The notes: a model not told the origin generated them from the letters alone. Shown: positions 1-7,371, numbered from the stretch's first letter. The stretch: 15,521 bases of DNA from an uncultured Collinsella sp. (GCA_900544755.1 UQWQ01000054.1:1-15521); one strand, 5' to 3'. Program-made: numbers and translations.

Positions 1-2
1 CA

Positions 3-88
3 CGCAAAGGAAAGCACTTAATGTGCTTTCCGTCTTGCGCAGGACTGTAGAGCAGGAAAGTTCATATGCGCCGCCCGGCTCCCGCGGC
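3..88 (+). repeat. Structured repeat element, copy 1 (two hairpins around a conserved 21-nt core)
   Basis: Read on the plus strand this is a hairpin (outer stem 3-7/35-39, inner 9-bp stem 9-17/23-31, loop TTAAT), then a 21-nt core (39-59), then a GC-rich hairpin (70-74/84-88). The core is the exact reverse complement of 4772-4792, and the second copy keeps the same hairpin-core-hairpin order. The inner 9-bp stems differ at three base pairs and both stay fully paired, so the fold appears conserved. The element lies upstream of the cstA promoter and may extend left of the window. It could be a small RNA, a protein-binding repeat or a mobile palindromic element; no function can be assigned. Confidence 0.75.
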
Positions 89-196
89 CCTCAGGGGCAT
101 CTCTCATGCAAAAACTTTTGTCGGGTAAAGTCCGAGGTCAGTGGCGTTTTATACCGAGAAATTCAAAAAAAGTTGAAAATCCATTACAAATTTGCG

Positions 197-225
197 TTGA
201 CTTTAGGTAACTAAAGTTTCATACT
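197..225 (+). promoter_or_regulatory. Putative promoter of the cstA leader
   Basis: A -35-like TTGACT (197-202) and a -10-like CATACT (220-225) are separated by 17 nt in an AT-rich stretch. Transcription from about 232 would give a leader of about 235 nt before cstA. The assignment rests only on consensus similarity (5/6 and 4/6 matches). Confidence 0.45.
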
Positions 226-296
226 GCGTTTCATCCACTGGGGGATGTGAACACGCACGGATCGTTCGCATCATGATTGAAGAGGATTTTTTAGAC

Positions 297-341
297 ATGT
301 TCACGCATCAGCTAAACATTATCAGCGTAGTAATTATCTGA
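297..341 (+). CDS. Possible 14-aa leader peptide upstream of cstA
   Basis: ATG at 297 opens a short frame encoding MFTHQLNIISVVII and a TGA stop at 339-341. An AGAGGA sequence (281-286) lies 10 nt upstream as a plausible ribosome binding site. An in-frame ATG at 273 would add eight residues but has no binding site. The last eight codons contain four Ile and two Val, and the stop codon lies inside stem 338-345, next to the switchable hairpins. That arrangement would suit ribosome-stalling attenuation. It may equally be a chance ORF inside a structured RNA. Confidence 0.3.
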   Translation: MFTHQLNIISVVII

Positions 342-392
342 TGCGGGTTAGCACATACAGCTAGCCCGTACGATAACGGGCGGCTGATGAAG

Positions 393-431
393 ATGAGGGC
401 CGTCGAGCGCAACCGACGGCCCTCATTTTTT
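393..431 (+). terminator. Intrinsic terminator in the cstA leader
   Basis: A 13-bp GC-rich perfect stem (393-405/414-426) with an 8-nt loop runs into a T-tract (426-431). It lies only about 23 nt before the cstA ribosome binding site and 36 nt before its ATG. It therefore either ends a separate small transcript or must be bypassed for cstA expression. Confidence 0.85.
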
Positions 432-466
432 ATGTCTGAGAAGTTCTTTTTAGAGGAGGAAATGTA

Positions 467-2356
467 ATGAACGGAGTTTTGCTCATGGTTGTGGCCGCGG
501 CGGTGCTCGCCTGTGGCTATCTGGGCTACGGCCGCTGGCTGGCCAACAAGTGGGGCGTTGACAAAGAGGCCCTCACGCCGGCCAAGCGCATGAAGGACGG
601 CAAGAGCTTCTCGCCCGTCTCCGCCTTTACCGCGTTCTCGCACCAGTTCAGCTCGATCTGCGGTGCTGGCCCTGTTACGGGTACGATCGTCGCCATGGCC
701 TTTGGCTGGCTGCCCGTCGTGCTCTGGGTCCTCGTCGGCGGCATCTTCTTTGGCGCCGTCCACGACTTTGGTGCTCTGTACGCTTCGATGAAGAACAACG
801 GCAAGTCGCTCGCTCAGCTCATCGAGAAGTACATCGGCAAGACCGGCCGTCGCCTGTTCCTGCTGTTCTGCTGGCTGTTCTGCATCATCGTCATCGCCGC
901 CTTCACCGACATGGTCTGCAAGACGTTCATGTTCACCCCGGCCGTTGACGCTTCTGGTGCTGCTACCGGTGCCATCGACTTCACCAAGTCCTATGCCGCC
1001 GGCTGCGCTGGTACCATCTCCATCCTGTTCACCTTCGTCGCTATCGCCTTTGGTTGGGCCCAGAAGAAGTTCAACCTCACCGGTGCTACCGAGTTCGTCA
1101 CCGGCGTGGTCCTCATGGTTCTCATGTTTGCCGTCGGTATGCAGTTCCCGGTCTACCTGGATAAGTTCCAGTGGTTCGCCGTCGTCATGGTCTACCTGGT
1201 CTTCGCTGGCGCTATGCCCATCCAGATGCTCAAGACCCCGCGTGACTACCTCACTTCCATCATGATGATCGTCATGATCGTTTGCGCTGTCCTCGGCATC
1301 GTCGTCCTGGGCGTCAACGGCCAGGCCACCATCACCGCTCCGGTCTTCACCGGCTTCTCCAGCGCTTCTGGCATGATGTTCCCGGTCCTGTTTGTTTCCG
1401 TTGCCTGCGGTGCCCTCTCCGGCTTCCACAGCCTCGTTTCTTCTGGTACCTCCTCCAAGCAGGTCGAGAAGGAGCAGGACGCCGTCAAGGTCGGTTATGG
1501 CGCCATGATCGTCGAGTCCTTCGTCGGCATCCTTGCCATCATCGTTGCCGGCATCATGTTCTCCGACATGAACACCGCCGGTACCGGCGCCCTCAACGCT
1601 GGCGTCGCTTCCACCCCGTTCCAGATCTTCGCTGCTGGTATCTCCCGCGGTATGCAGGCCTTCGGTGTTGACGGTACGCTCGCTACCGTCTTCATGACGA
1701 TGAACGTTTCCGCTCTGGCCCTGACCTCGCTCGACGCCGTCGCCCGCATCGCCCGCACCTCGTTCTCCGAGTTCTTTGCCCAGACCAACGACGCCCTGGC
1801 CATCGAGTCCAAGGCCGGCTACATGAAGGTTCTCGGCAACCCCTGGTTCGCCACGGTCGTCACCCTGCTTCCCGGTCTCGCCCTCGCCTTTGGCGGCTAT
1901 GCCAACATCTGGCCGCTCTTTGGTGCTTCCAACCAGCTGCTCGGCGGCATGACCATGATCACCCTCGCCGTGTTCTGCAAGTGCACCGGCCGCAAGGGCT
2001 GGATGCTCTACGTGCCCGTTGCCTTCCTGCTCTGCTGCACCTTCACCTCGCTGGTCCAGAGCGCCATGGGCTGCATGACCGCTGTCCAGGCTTACGGCTT
2101 CTTCGGCACCATCCCGGCTACCGCCACCACGGCCGCCGTCTCCGTCGCCGCCACCAAGGGCTTGCAGCTCGTTTTCGCCGTCCTGCTGATGGTCCTGGGC
2201 CTCATCGTCGCCGTCAACTGCCTCAAGGAGTTCTTCGGCAAGGAGGCCGGCTCCATGCCCGACGAGGAGCCCGAGTGGTCCGAGATGGGCAAGGCCGAGT
2301 ACGGTCGCGCCGCTGCCGCTGAAGCTCCTGCCGACGCCGAGGCCGCCAAGGCCTAG
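467..2356 (+). CDS. cstA: CstA family carbon starvation transporter
   Basis: This 629-aa polytopic membrane protein belongs to the CstA/BtsT family, whose members import pyruvate or peptides during nutrient limitation. Family landmarks seen are HQFSSICGAGPVTG (59-72), GAVHDFGALYASMKNNGKS (96-114), the loop CGALSGFHSLVSSGTSS (314-330), SLDAVARIARTSF (421-433) and PLFGASNQLLGG (483-494), with many hydrophobic segments between. It is shorter than E. coli CstA (about 700 aa), like many Gram-positive versions. The C-terminus (about 585-629) is acidic and Ala-rich. The ATG is preceded by AGGAGG (454-459) with a 7-nt spacer, which fixes the start. It is a single-gene unit with a structured leader upstream and its own terminator downstream. 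The family call is firm; pyruvate versus peptide substrate cannot be decided. Confidence 0.93.
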   Translation: MNGVLLMVVAAAVLACGYLGYGRWLANKWGVDKEALTPAKRMKDGKSFSPVSAFTAFSHQFSSICGAGPVTGTIVAMAFGWLPVVLWVLVGGIFFGAVHDFGALYASMKNNGKSLAQLIEKYIGKTGRRLFLLFCWLFCIIVIAAFTDMVCKTFMFTPAVDASGAATGAIDFTKSYAAGCAGTISILFTFVAIAFGWAQKKFNLTGATEFVTGVVLMVLMFAVGMQFPVYLDKFQWFAVVMVYLVFAGAMPIQMLKTPRDYLTSIMMIVMIVCAVLGIVVLGVNGQATITAPVFTGFSSASGMMFPVLFVSVACGALSGFHSLVSSGTSSKQVEKEQDAVKVGYGAMIVESFVGILAIIVAGIMFSDMNTAGTGALNAGVASTPFQIFAAGISRGMQAFGVDGTLATVFMTMNVSALALTSLDAVARIARTSFSEFFAQTNDALAIESKAGYMKVLGNPWFATVVTLLPGLALAFGGYANIWPLFGASNQLLGGMTMITLAVFCKCTGRKGWMLYVPVAFLLCCTFTSLVQSAMGCMTAVQAYGFFGTIPATATTAAVSVAATKGLQLVFAVLLMVLGLIVAVNCLKEFFGKEAGSMPDEEPEWSEMGKAEYGRAAAAEAPADAEAAKA

Positions 2357-2395
2357 TCGGTCGGACGGGTTGAATCTCCCATCTATTTGACTCGG

Positions 2396-2436
2396 AAAGA
2401 CCGGGTCCGCAATCAAGCGGACCCGGTCTTTTTTCT
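2396..2436 (+). terminator. Intrinsic terminator of cstA
   Basis: A 15-bp perfect stem (2396-2410/2417-2431), loop AATCAA, followed by a T-rich tract. It starts 40 nt after the cstA stop codon and isolates cstA from the next gene. Confidence 0.93.
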
Positions 2437-2539
2437 TGTGAGAACAGGTGGTGCAAGGGCGTTCTCGCAGATGTTTTGCGTGGATAGGCTCGTGCGTTGT
2501 ACCATATGGACGTATATGTGTGCATATGAAAGGGGCCCC

Positions 2540-4732
2540 GTGGCCAAGACGGTATATTCCGATAATCAAAACAATGTCGATGCTCTGGCTGAGCGTCTGA
2601 GCAGCCAGACATCGCTTTCTGCCGAGCGCGCCAAGCTGGTTGCCTACGACCTGCTCTGCCGCAAGGCGCTCAAGATTAAGTCGAGCGCGCTGGCGCAGAT
2701 TTTCCGCTCCGTCGATAAGGAATGCGACACCAAGGCGATGCGCGATGAGCTTATCGCGGCAAATATCGTGACCAAGATCGAGGGCAGCGGCATTAACGGG
2801 CGCCCGGCGTTCTATACCATCAATGTCGAGATCTGCGATGCCCAGGAGCAGCCTGCCGAGTCCGTCGAAGATTTTGTCGTCGAGGATTCCGCTGACGTGC
2901 CTGCTGTGGAAGAAGCTGCTCCGCGTGAGCATGTCGATACCGATGAGTTGCTCGATGAGAACGTCGTGCGTGCCTTTACGGCCAAGGCAGGACGCGGCGG
3001 TTTTGGCGGGGGTGGCAAGCGCGATGCGCAGCGCCGCGCCCAGCAGGAGCGCTTCCGTCGTGCCGTTGCTCAAAAGGGTGAGACGGATGCCGAGGCTGTT
3101 GAGAACGAGGTTGCTGCCGAGTCGCAGAGGCCCGCGAAGGAGCAAAAGCCCGTGGAGGCCCAGGAGCCCCAGCGTCGCCGTGGTGCCCACTTTAAGGCTG
3201 CGCAGCAGGATGTCGCGCATGAGGTTGAAGAGCCTTCCGAGGCTGCAGACGATGTTGAGGAGTCTGCCAAGAAGGCTCCGGGTTCATGCCGTCCCGGGCG
3301 TGGTTTTGCGAGGCGCTCGTATCCCGTAAGGCGTCAGGAGAAGGGCGAGCCGGCTCCGACCGCTCAGGCCGAGAAGGCCGAACAAACCGAGAAAACCGTT
3401 GAGCCGGCGGCTCGCGAGCAGCAACCTTCCGAGTCGCAGCCTGCGGCTGACACTGAGGTCAAAGCTCAACAGACCGCTGATAAGCAGGCGGGGGAGAGCG
3501 CCTCAGGCAAGCCCCGCCGTCGTCGTCACCGCGGCGGTCGTGGCTCAAATGCCGAGGCCGCGGCCGAGAAGACAGCGACACAAAACGGAGATGAGAAGGC
3601 CGAGACTCCGGTGGATCAGGTCAAGCGCCAGCCGGCGAAGGAGGCCAAGTCCGATCGTCCGCAAAAGCGCTCGTCTGCGCCCAAGCAGGAACGTAATACC
3701 CGGGCAGATTCCAAGCGTAAGCCTCATGCACAGGCTGAGCCTGCCGCGGCTGATAGTGCTACCCAGCAGCCCGAGTCGGCCGTCCACGGCGAGGTATCGG
3801 CGTTTGCCCTTGCCCGCGTTTTGGGCAGGCAGCTGCTCAAAGTTGTCCCTACGCCTACGGCGCTCTCTAAGATCAAGGAGCAGCAGACTCAAATTGTTAA
3901 GGTCGAGGGCAAGGACGGCAAAAAGGCGCCGCAGCGCACTCAGCACAACGAGATGTCCAACCGCAAGATTGCCGAGGAAATCGCAATCATCCAGGCTTGG
4001 ATCGAGCAAAACCGAGGTGCCGATACGCCGGTTGCCTCGCGCCGCCAGCGTGCCTACCAGATTTTTAACGACGAGAAGGCTTTTGACGGCAAGCACGGTG
4101 AGCGCCTGATAAGGCGCATGACCGAAAAGGGCATCAGCATGCAGGCGATCAAGGTCGCCCCCAACCGCCCCGTGCACTTTACGGGTTTCTTTACGCTGGG
4201 CGCCGATAAGCCGTTCATTATGGTCGAGAACCTGGACACCTACGACGAGATCGTCAGGCTGCTGCGTGGCCGCAAGCACGCCAAGCTCTTTGGCATCAAG
4301 GTGGGCGGCGTGATTTTTGGCGGCGGATGCAAGGCGAGCGTCTCGCATGCTCTGGACGATTATCTGGCCGAGATCGGCTATCGCTTTAACTACGTCTACT
4401 ACGTGGGCGATATCGACCGCGAGGGCGCGCGCATCGTCGAGCAGGCTCGCAATGCCAATGTGGTTGAGATTCGCCTGCATGCCGGTATGTACCGCGCCAT
4501 GCTCGCCGAGCATAAGCGTCGCGTGAAGGCCGGCGGCGAGTGCGAGCGCGCGGCTGCCAACCAGGGCGTGCCGCAGAACTTGGCGGCGACGATCAAGGAT
4601 CTGCCCATGGTCACGCGCGTGCAGTTCCGCAATGTGCTACGTGAAGGCGGGCGCATTCCGCAGGAGATTCTGATGACCGCCGACTATCGGGATGGCGACT
4701 CGGGAAGTTTCGACCGCATGCTGAACAACTAA
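2540..4732 (+). CDS. Orphan JetD-like Toprim (DUF2220-like) protein with winged-helix N-terminus and long low-complexity linker
   Basis: This is a 730-aa protein of unknown function. Residues 1-97 look like a winged helix: helices, then VTKIEGSGINGRPAFYTIN as a beta wing. Residues about 100-470 are low complexity (Ala, Glu, Gln, Lys, Arg) with a basic RRRRHRGGRG patch (326-335). Residues about 478-715 resemble the C-terminal Toprim domain of Wadjet JetD: RQRAYQIFNDEK (502-513), IMVENLDTYDE with acidic E563 (560-570), GGVIFGGGCKA (589-599) and YVGDIDREG with D624 and D626 (621-629). These acidic residues match the metal-binding pattern of Toprim nucleases. GTG at 2540 was chosen because AAAGGGG lies just upstream; in-frame ATGs further up lack a binding site. 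No jetA, jetB or jetC gene is adjacent. The domain similarity is judged by eye. The fold is fairly sure; nuclease activity and any defence role are inference. Confidence 0.8.
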   Translation: MAKTVYSDNQNNVDALAERLSSQTSLSAERAKLVAYDLLCRKALKIKSSALAQIFRSVDKECDTKAMRDELIAANIVTKIEGSGINGRPAFYTINVEICDAQEQPAESVEDFVVEDSADVPAVEEAAPREHVDTDELLDENVVRAFTAKAGRGGFGGGGKRDAQRRAQQERFRRAVAQKGETDAEAVENEVAAESQRPAKEQKPVEAQEPQRRRGAHFKAAQQDVAHEVEEPSEAADDVEESAKKAPGSCRPGRGFARRSYPVRRQEKGEPAPTAQAEKAEQTEKTVEPAAREQQPSESQPAADTEVKAQQTADKQAGESASGKPRRRRHRGGRGSNAEAAAEKTATQNGDEKAETPVDQVKRQPAKEAKSDRPQKRSSAPKQERNTRADSKRKPHAQAEPAAADSATQQPESAVHGEVSAFALARVLGRQLLKVVPTPTALSKIKEQQTQIVKVEGKDGKKAPQRTQHNEMSNRKIAEEIAIIQAWIEQNRGADTPVASRRQRAYQIFNDEKAFDGKHGERLIRRMTEKGISMQAIKVAPNRPVHFTGFFTLGADKPFIMVENLDTYDEIVRLLRGRKHAKLFGIKVGGVIFGGGCKASVSHALDDYLAEIGYRFNYVYYVGDIDREGARIVEQARNANVVEIRLHAGMYRAMLAEHKRRVKAGGECERAAANQGVPQNLAATIKDLPMVTRVQFRNVLREGGRIPQEILMTADYRDGDSGSFDRMLNN

Positions 4733-4737
4733 ATTCC

Positions 4738-4830
4738 GCCGGCCCCGGGAGAGCGGGGACACCGGCTTAGGTTTCCTGCTCTACAGTCCTGCTCACGACG
4801 GAGGCCACATTAAGTGGCCTCCTGTTCGTG
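4738..4830 (-). repeat. Structured repeat element, copy 2 (inverted relative to copy 1)
   Basis: On the minus strand this has the order of copy 1: hairpin with outer stem 4794-4798/4826-4830 and inner 9-bp stem 4800-4808/4814-4822; the 21-nt core 4772-4792, identical to 39-59; then a GC-rich hairpin (4738-4742/4762-4766 with inner 4743-4746/4755-4758). Sequence outside the core has diverged but the stems remain paired. It starts 6 nt after the JetD-like gene and could double as its terminator, although no good T-tract follows. As an RNA it would be transcribed toward that gene, so it does not look like the leader of a downstream gene. Confidence 0.75.
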
Positions 4831-4941
4831 CGGAACTCGCGACAAACTTAACCCCTGCCCCGGTGCCCGGCGGGCAAACGTCGTTGGGCTTATCGCTGAC
4901 AGGAAATGACCGCTTGCATATCGCCCGCTGGCTTGGCACGG

Positions 4942-4947
4942 TACAAT
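4942..4947 (+). promoter_or_regulatory. Putative -10 box of the rlmD-like gene
   Basis: TACAAT preceded by G lies 38 nt before the chosen ATG. The same GTACAAT/ATACAAT form recurs before several other genes here (7372-7377, 8709-8714 and 13271-13276 on the minus strand; TTACAAT at 14845-14850). No convincing -35 box was found. Confidence 0.35.
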
Positions 4948-4985
4948 GCTTGCAGCTTTTAATTCATGAATTAGTGGAGTTATTG

Positions 4986-6434
4986 ATGGCAGAATCTCGT
5001 GCGGAGCGTAGGGCTCGTCGTGCTTTGGTGGAAGCGGCTGAGGGGTCAAAAGAGGAGAAATCCTCTACGAAATCCAAGTCTTCTAAAGCTGCAAAAAGCA
5101 AGTCGGCTAAGGGCAAGACTAAGGCCAAGCGTCCCGGCTCTCGTCGGAGCGAGGACAAGGCATCTCAGACTCGCTCCGAGCGCTCGCATAAAGATCCGGT
5201 TTCGTCTGCACATAAGGCTGCGGACCCCAAGTCTCCCTGTTCGATCATGAAAGCTTGCGGTGGGGGCACGGCGCTCAATCGTCCTTATAAGAAGCAGTTG
5301 GCAGCCAAGCAGGCTGCCATGGAGGAGCTTTTTGCCTCGCTTTGCGAGCGTGAGGGCATTGCTGTCGACCCTATTCGTGGTATGGGTGTCACCTTGGGCG
5401 ATCCGGGCAAGTATCCTGCGCCGCGTGGTTTTCGTCATAAGGCTGCCACTCCGTTTGCTCCCGGCAAAGAGGGCGCTGTCCGCTGCGGCTTTTTTGAACG
5501 TGGGACGCACAGGATCGTTGCTGTTCCTGAATGCCCTGTCGAGGCGCCGGGCACTCGTCAGATTCTCAACGGCATCGCTCGCGAGGCCGAACGTCTGCAT
5601 ATTCCTGCCTTTAACGAAGACAAGCATCTGGGGCTGCTTCGCTATGCCGTCGTTCGCTGCGGCTGGCGCACCGACCAGATTATGGTCACCCTCGTGACCG
5701 CTCAGCGCGACCTGCCGCATGCGCAGGAGTTCTTTGAGGCTGTCGCCGCACTCGATCCGCATATCGTCACCGTCGCTCAGAACATCAACGGTCGCCCCGG
5801 CAATGCCATCTTGGGTGAGGAGACTCGTATCGTCTATGGCGCCGAATGCATGCGCGACCAGCTGCTCGGCTGCGAGTTCGATATCTCCCCCACCGCGTTC
5901 TATCAGACCAATCCGCAGCAAACCGAGCTGCTCTATCGACTTGCCATTGACGGCATGGACCTGCAGCAGGGTGACATTCTTATGGACGCTTACTGCGGCA
6001 GCGGAACCATCGGCCTGTGCGCCGCGAAGGATGCCCAGGACAAGGGCATCGGCATTATGCTGCTCGGCGTGGAGCGCAACCCGGCGGGCATTGCCGACGC
6101 ACGTCGCAATGCCGAGCTCAACGGCCTCACCCGCAGCGCTTGGTTTATGGCCGACGACGCCACCGATTACATCCTGGACGCCGCCGACAACAACGAGCGG
6201 ATCGATGTCCTTTCCATCGACCCGCCGCGCGCCGGCTCCACCCCCGAGTTCCTCGAAGCCGCCTGCGCACTCAAGCCGCGCCGCATCACCTATATCAGCT
6301 GCAACCCTGTGACCCAAGAGCGCGACCTGCACCAGCTCCTCGACGGAGGCTATCGCCTGCTCAAGATCACGCCCGTCGACATGTTCCCCCATACCGACCA
6401 CACCGAAACCGTAGCGGTCCTCGAGCGCCGCTAA
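4986..6434 (+). CDS. rlmD: RlmD/RlmCD/TrmA-family RNA uracil-C5 methyltransferase
   Basis: The 482-aa product would methylate C5 of a uridine in RNA, probably 23S rRNA, using S-adenosylmethionine. Motifs seen are DAYCGSGTIGL (334-344, SAM binding), GVER (361-364), IDPPRAG (411-417), the catalytic cysteine in ISCNP (C439) and VDMFPHTDHTE with general base E474. Residues 1-80 form a Lys/Ser/Arg-rich tail in place of a clear TRAM domain. The iron-sulfur pattern is incomplete: C85, C91 and C183 are present but the expected third Cys is Gly94 (CGGG rather than CGGC). ATG 4986 was chosen because GGAG (4976-4979) lies 6 nt upstream; the frame is open back to 4863 but the extension is not protein-like. 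The family is sure; whether it acts as RlmD, RlmCD or on tRNA is not. Confidence 0.88.
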   Translation: MAESRAERRARRALVEAAEGSKEEKSSTKSKSSKAAKSKSAKGKTKAKRPGSRRSEDKASQTRSERSHKDPVSSAHKAADPKSPCSIMKACGGGTALNRPYKKQLAAKQAAMEELFASLCEREGIAVDPIRGMGVTLGDPGKYPAPRGFRHKAATPFAPGKEGAVRCGFFERGTHRIVAVPECPVEAPGTRQILNGIAREAERLHIPAFNEDKHLGLLRYAVVRCGWRTDQIMVTLVTAQRDLPHAQEFFEAVAALDPHIVTVAQNINGRPGNAILGEETRIVYGAECMRDQLLGCEFDISPTAFYQTNPQQTELLYRLAIDGMDLQQGDILMDAYCGSGTIGLCAAKDAQDKGIGIMLLGVERNPAGIADARRNAELNGLTRSAWFMADDATDYILDAADNNERIDVLSIDPPRAGSTPEFLEAACALKPRRITYISCNPVTQERDLHQLLDGGYRLLKITPVDMFPHTDHTETVAVLERR

Positions 6435-6462
6435 TCCACCCCGGTAGATTTTCGAGACAAGA

Positions 6463-6492
6463 AAGGGGGCGGCCCGTCTGGACCGCCCCCTT
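6463..6492. terminator. Bidirectional terminator between rlmD and the PHP gene
   Basis: A 10-bp GC-rich stem (6463-6472/6483-6492) that can extend with one mismatch. It lies between two convergent genes. On the minus strand it is followed by a T-rich run and on the plus strand by a short TT, so it probably serves both genes and is stronger for the minus-strand gene. Confidence 0.75.
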
Positions 6493-6512
6493 CGCTTGGT
6501 TTATGAACTCCG

Positions 6513-7334
6513 CTACATCCCCTTGCGCAGGTCACACACGCCGGCTGCCGCCATCTCGCGCAGCAGCGTCTCGCGGTCGCGCGTCACGATCAAATCCAGC
6601 GGGAAGTGAATCTCGTCGAGCATCTTGCGCGCGTGATCGAGCTTGCCAATGGCCATGCCAATGTGGGCATCGGTCGACACGCCAATACCCACGCCCAGCT
6701 CGGCGCAGCGCTCGGCGATCTTGCGGCATACGGCCCAATGCTCAGTGTCGACACCGTGTTCAAGACTATGGTTGTTGATCTCGATGATCTTGTGCTTGGC
6801 CTTGGCCGCCAACAGCACCTCATCGATATCGAACGGCACGCCCGAACGACCCGCATGCCCAAGCATGAACACCTTGGGGTGCTCCAGGGCATTGATGTAC
6901 ATCTGGGTCGTTTGGGCGAGCGTCGCGCCTTCGGCAAACTGCGGGTTATGCACGCTTGCCACCAAATAATCCAAATTACGCGTCACCAAATCGAACAGCG
7001 AATGCTCACGACTATACGAATCGCCGGCGATATCGAGCGAAACGGGAATGTCTTCGCCAAACAAGCTGCCGTCCAGCGAAACGATATCAGCCTCGGCACC
7101 ACGCAGCACCAGCACGCCGCTCCAAATACGCGGCCAGATATCCTGGTTAATAAAGAATTGGAAACTGCGCAGGTCATTGGGGCAAGGTGTAACCATCGAG
7201 CTTAAATGATCGGCGGAACCGAGCACCTGAAGGCCGCGCTCCGCCGCCCAATAGATGTTCTCCTCGATGGTTGAGTACGCATGCTCAGAGAACATCGTAT
7301 GAGTATGAATATCACAAGAAAGAAGGTAGGGCAT
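6513..7334 (-). CDS. PHP-domain phosphoesterase, YcdX-like
   Basis: The 273-aa protein is a complete PHP-domain metal-dependent hydrolase. The metal-ligand set of the YcdX type is visible: H10 and H12 in DIHTHT, H18 in SEHAYS, H43 in ADH, E81 in GAEAD, H129 in SVHNP, H160 in GHAG, and D222 and H224 in STDAH. YcdX-like proteins are trinuclear-metal phosphatases with poorly defined substrates; histidinol phosphatases are relatives, but no his genes are nearby. The start at 7334 was chosen because AAGGAGA sits just upstream and the domain begins six residues later; the frame is open to 7478 but the extra residues are not domain-like. It follows the aminotransferase by 159 nt in the same direction but seems to have its own promoter. 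Substrate unknown. Confidence 0.85.
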   Translation of the reverse strand: MPYLLSCDIHTHTMFSEHAYSTIEENIYWAAERGLQVLGSADHLSSMVTPCPNDLRSFQFFINQDIWPRIWSGVLVLRGAEADIVSLDGSLFGEDIPVSLDIAGDSYSREHSLFDLVTRNLDYLVASVHNPQFAEGATLAQTTQMYINALEHPKVFMLGHAGRSGVPFDIDEVLLAAKAKHKIIEINNHSLEHGVDTEHWAVCRKIAERCAELGVGIGVSTDAHIGMAIGKLDHARKMLDEIHFPLDLIVTRDRETLLREMAAAGVCDLRKGM

Positions 7335-7371
7335 CGGGTCTCCTTGTCCAGTATGGCCGTCGCGTATATTC

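Larger units (their letters stand above)
232..431 (+). promoter_or_regulatory. Structured cstA leader: candidate attenuator or riboswitch
   Basis: The leader carries several mutually exclusive pairings: 247-253 with 298-304; 304-311 with 338-345; 343-352 with 360-369 (10 bp including two G-U); 364-369 with 376-381; and 306-312 with 383-389. These precede a strong terminator at 393-430. Segments 304-312, 343-345 and 364-369 each take part in more than one pairing, as expected of a switch. It also holds a possible 14-codon leader ORF (297-341) ending in Ser-Val-Val-Ile-Ile. No known riboswitch class was recognised. The pairings were found by eye, without energy calculation. Confidence 0.5.

Noticed and set aside
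23..214. A 63-codon frame at the left edge
   Set aside because: It starts inside the structured repeat hairpin, has no ribosome binding site and ends at the cstA promoter. The RNA-like structure explains the sequence better.
232..430. T-box or known riboswitch in the cstA leader
   Set aside because: The T-box core (AGGGTGGNACCGCG) is absent, and I could not match the leader to a known aptamer consensus. It is left as an unclassified leader.
308..3220. A 970-codon open frame on the minus strand opposite cstA and the JetD-like gene
   Set aside because: It is antisense to two well supported genes, has biased low-complexity composition (Gly, Asp, Glu, His, Leu), no recognisable domain and no good start. 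It arises because GC-rich codon use on the plus strand rarely produces stops in this antisense frame.
2540..4732. A complete Wadjet defence operon
   Set aside because: Only a JetD-like domain is present. The flanking genes are a transporter and an RNA methyltransferase, and no jetA, jetB or jetC candidate occurs in the window.
4863..4985. N-terminal extension of the rlmD-like protein
   Set aside because: It has no ribosome binding site and is not protein-like, and GGAG lies 6 nt before ATG 4986.
5046..6401. A 451-codon open frame on the minus strand opposite the rlmD-like gene
   Set aside because: It is fully antisense to a gene with intact catalytic motifs, shows no domain and has shadow-type composition.
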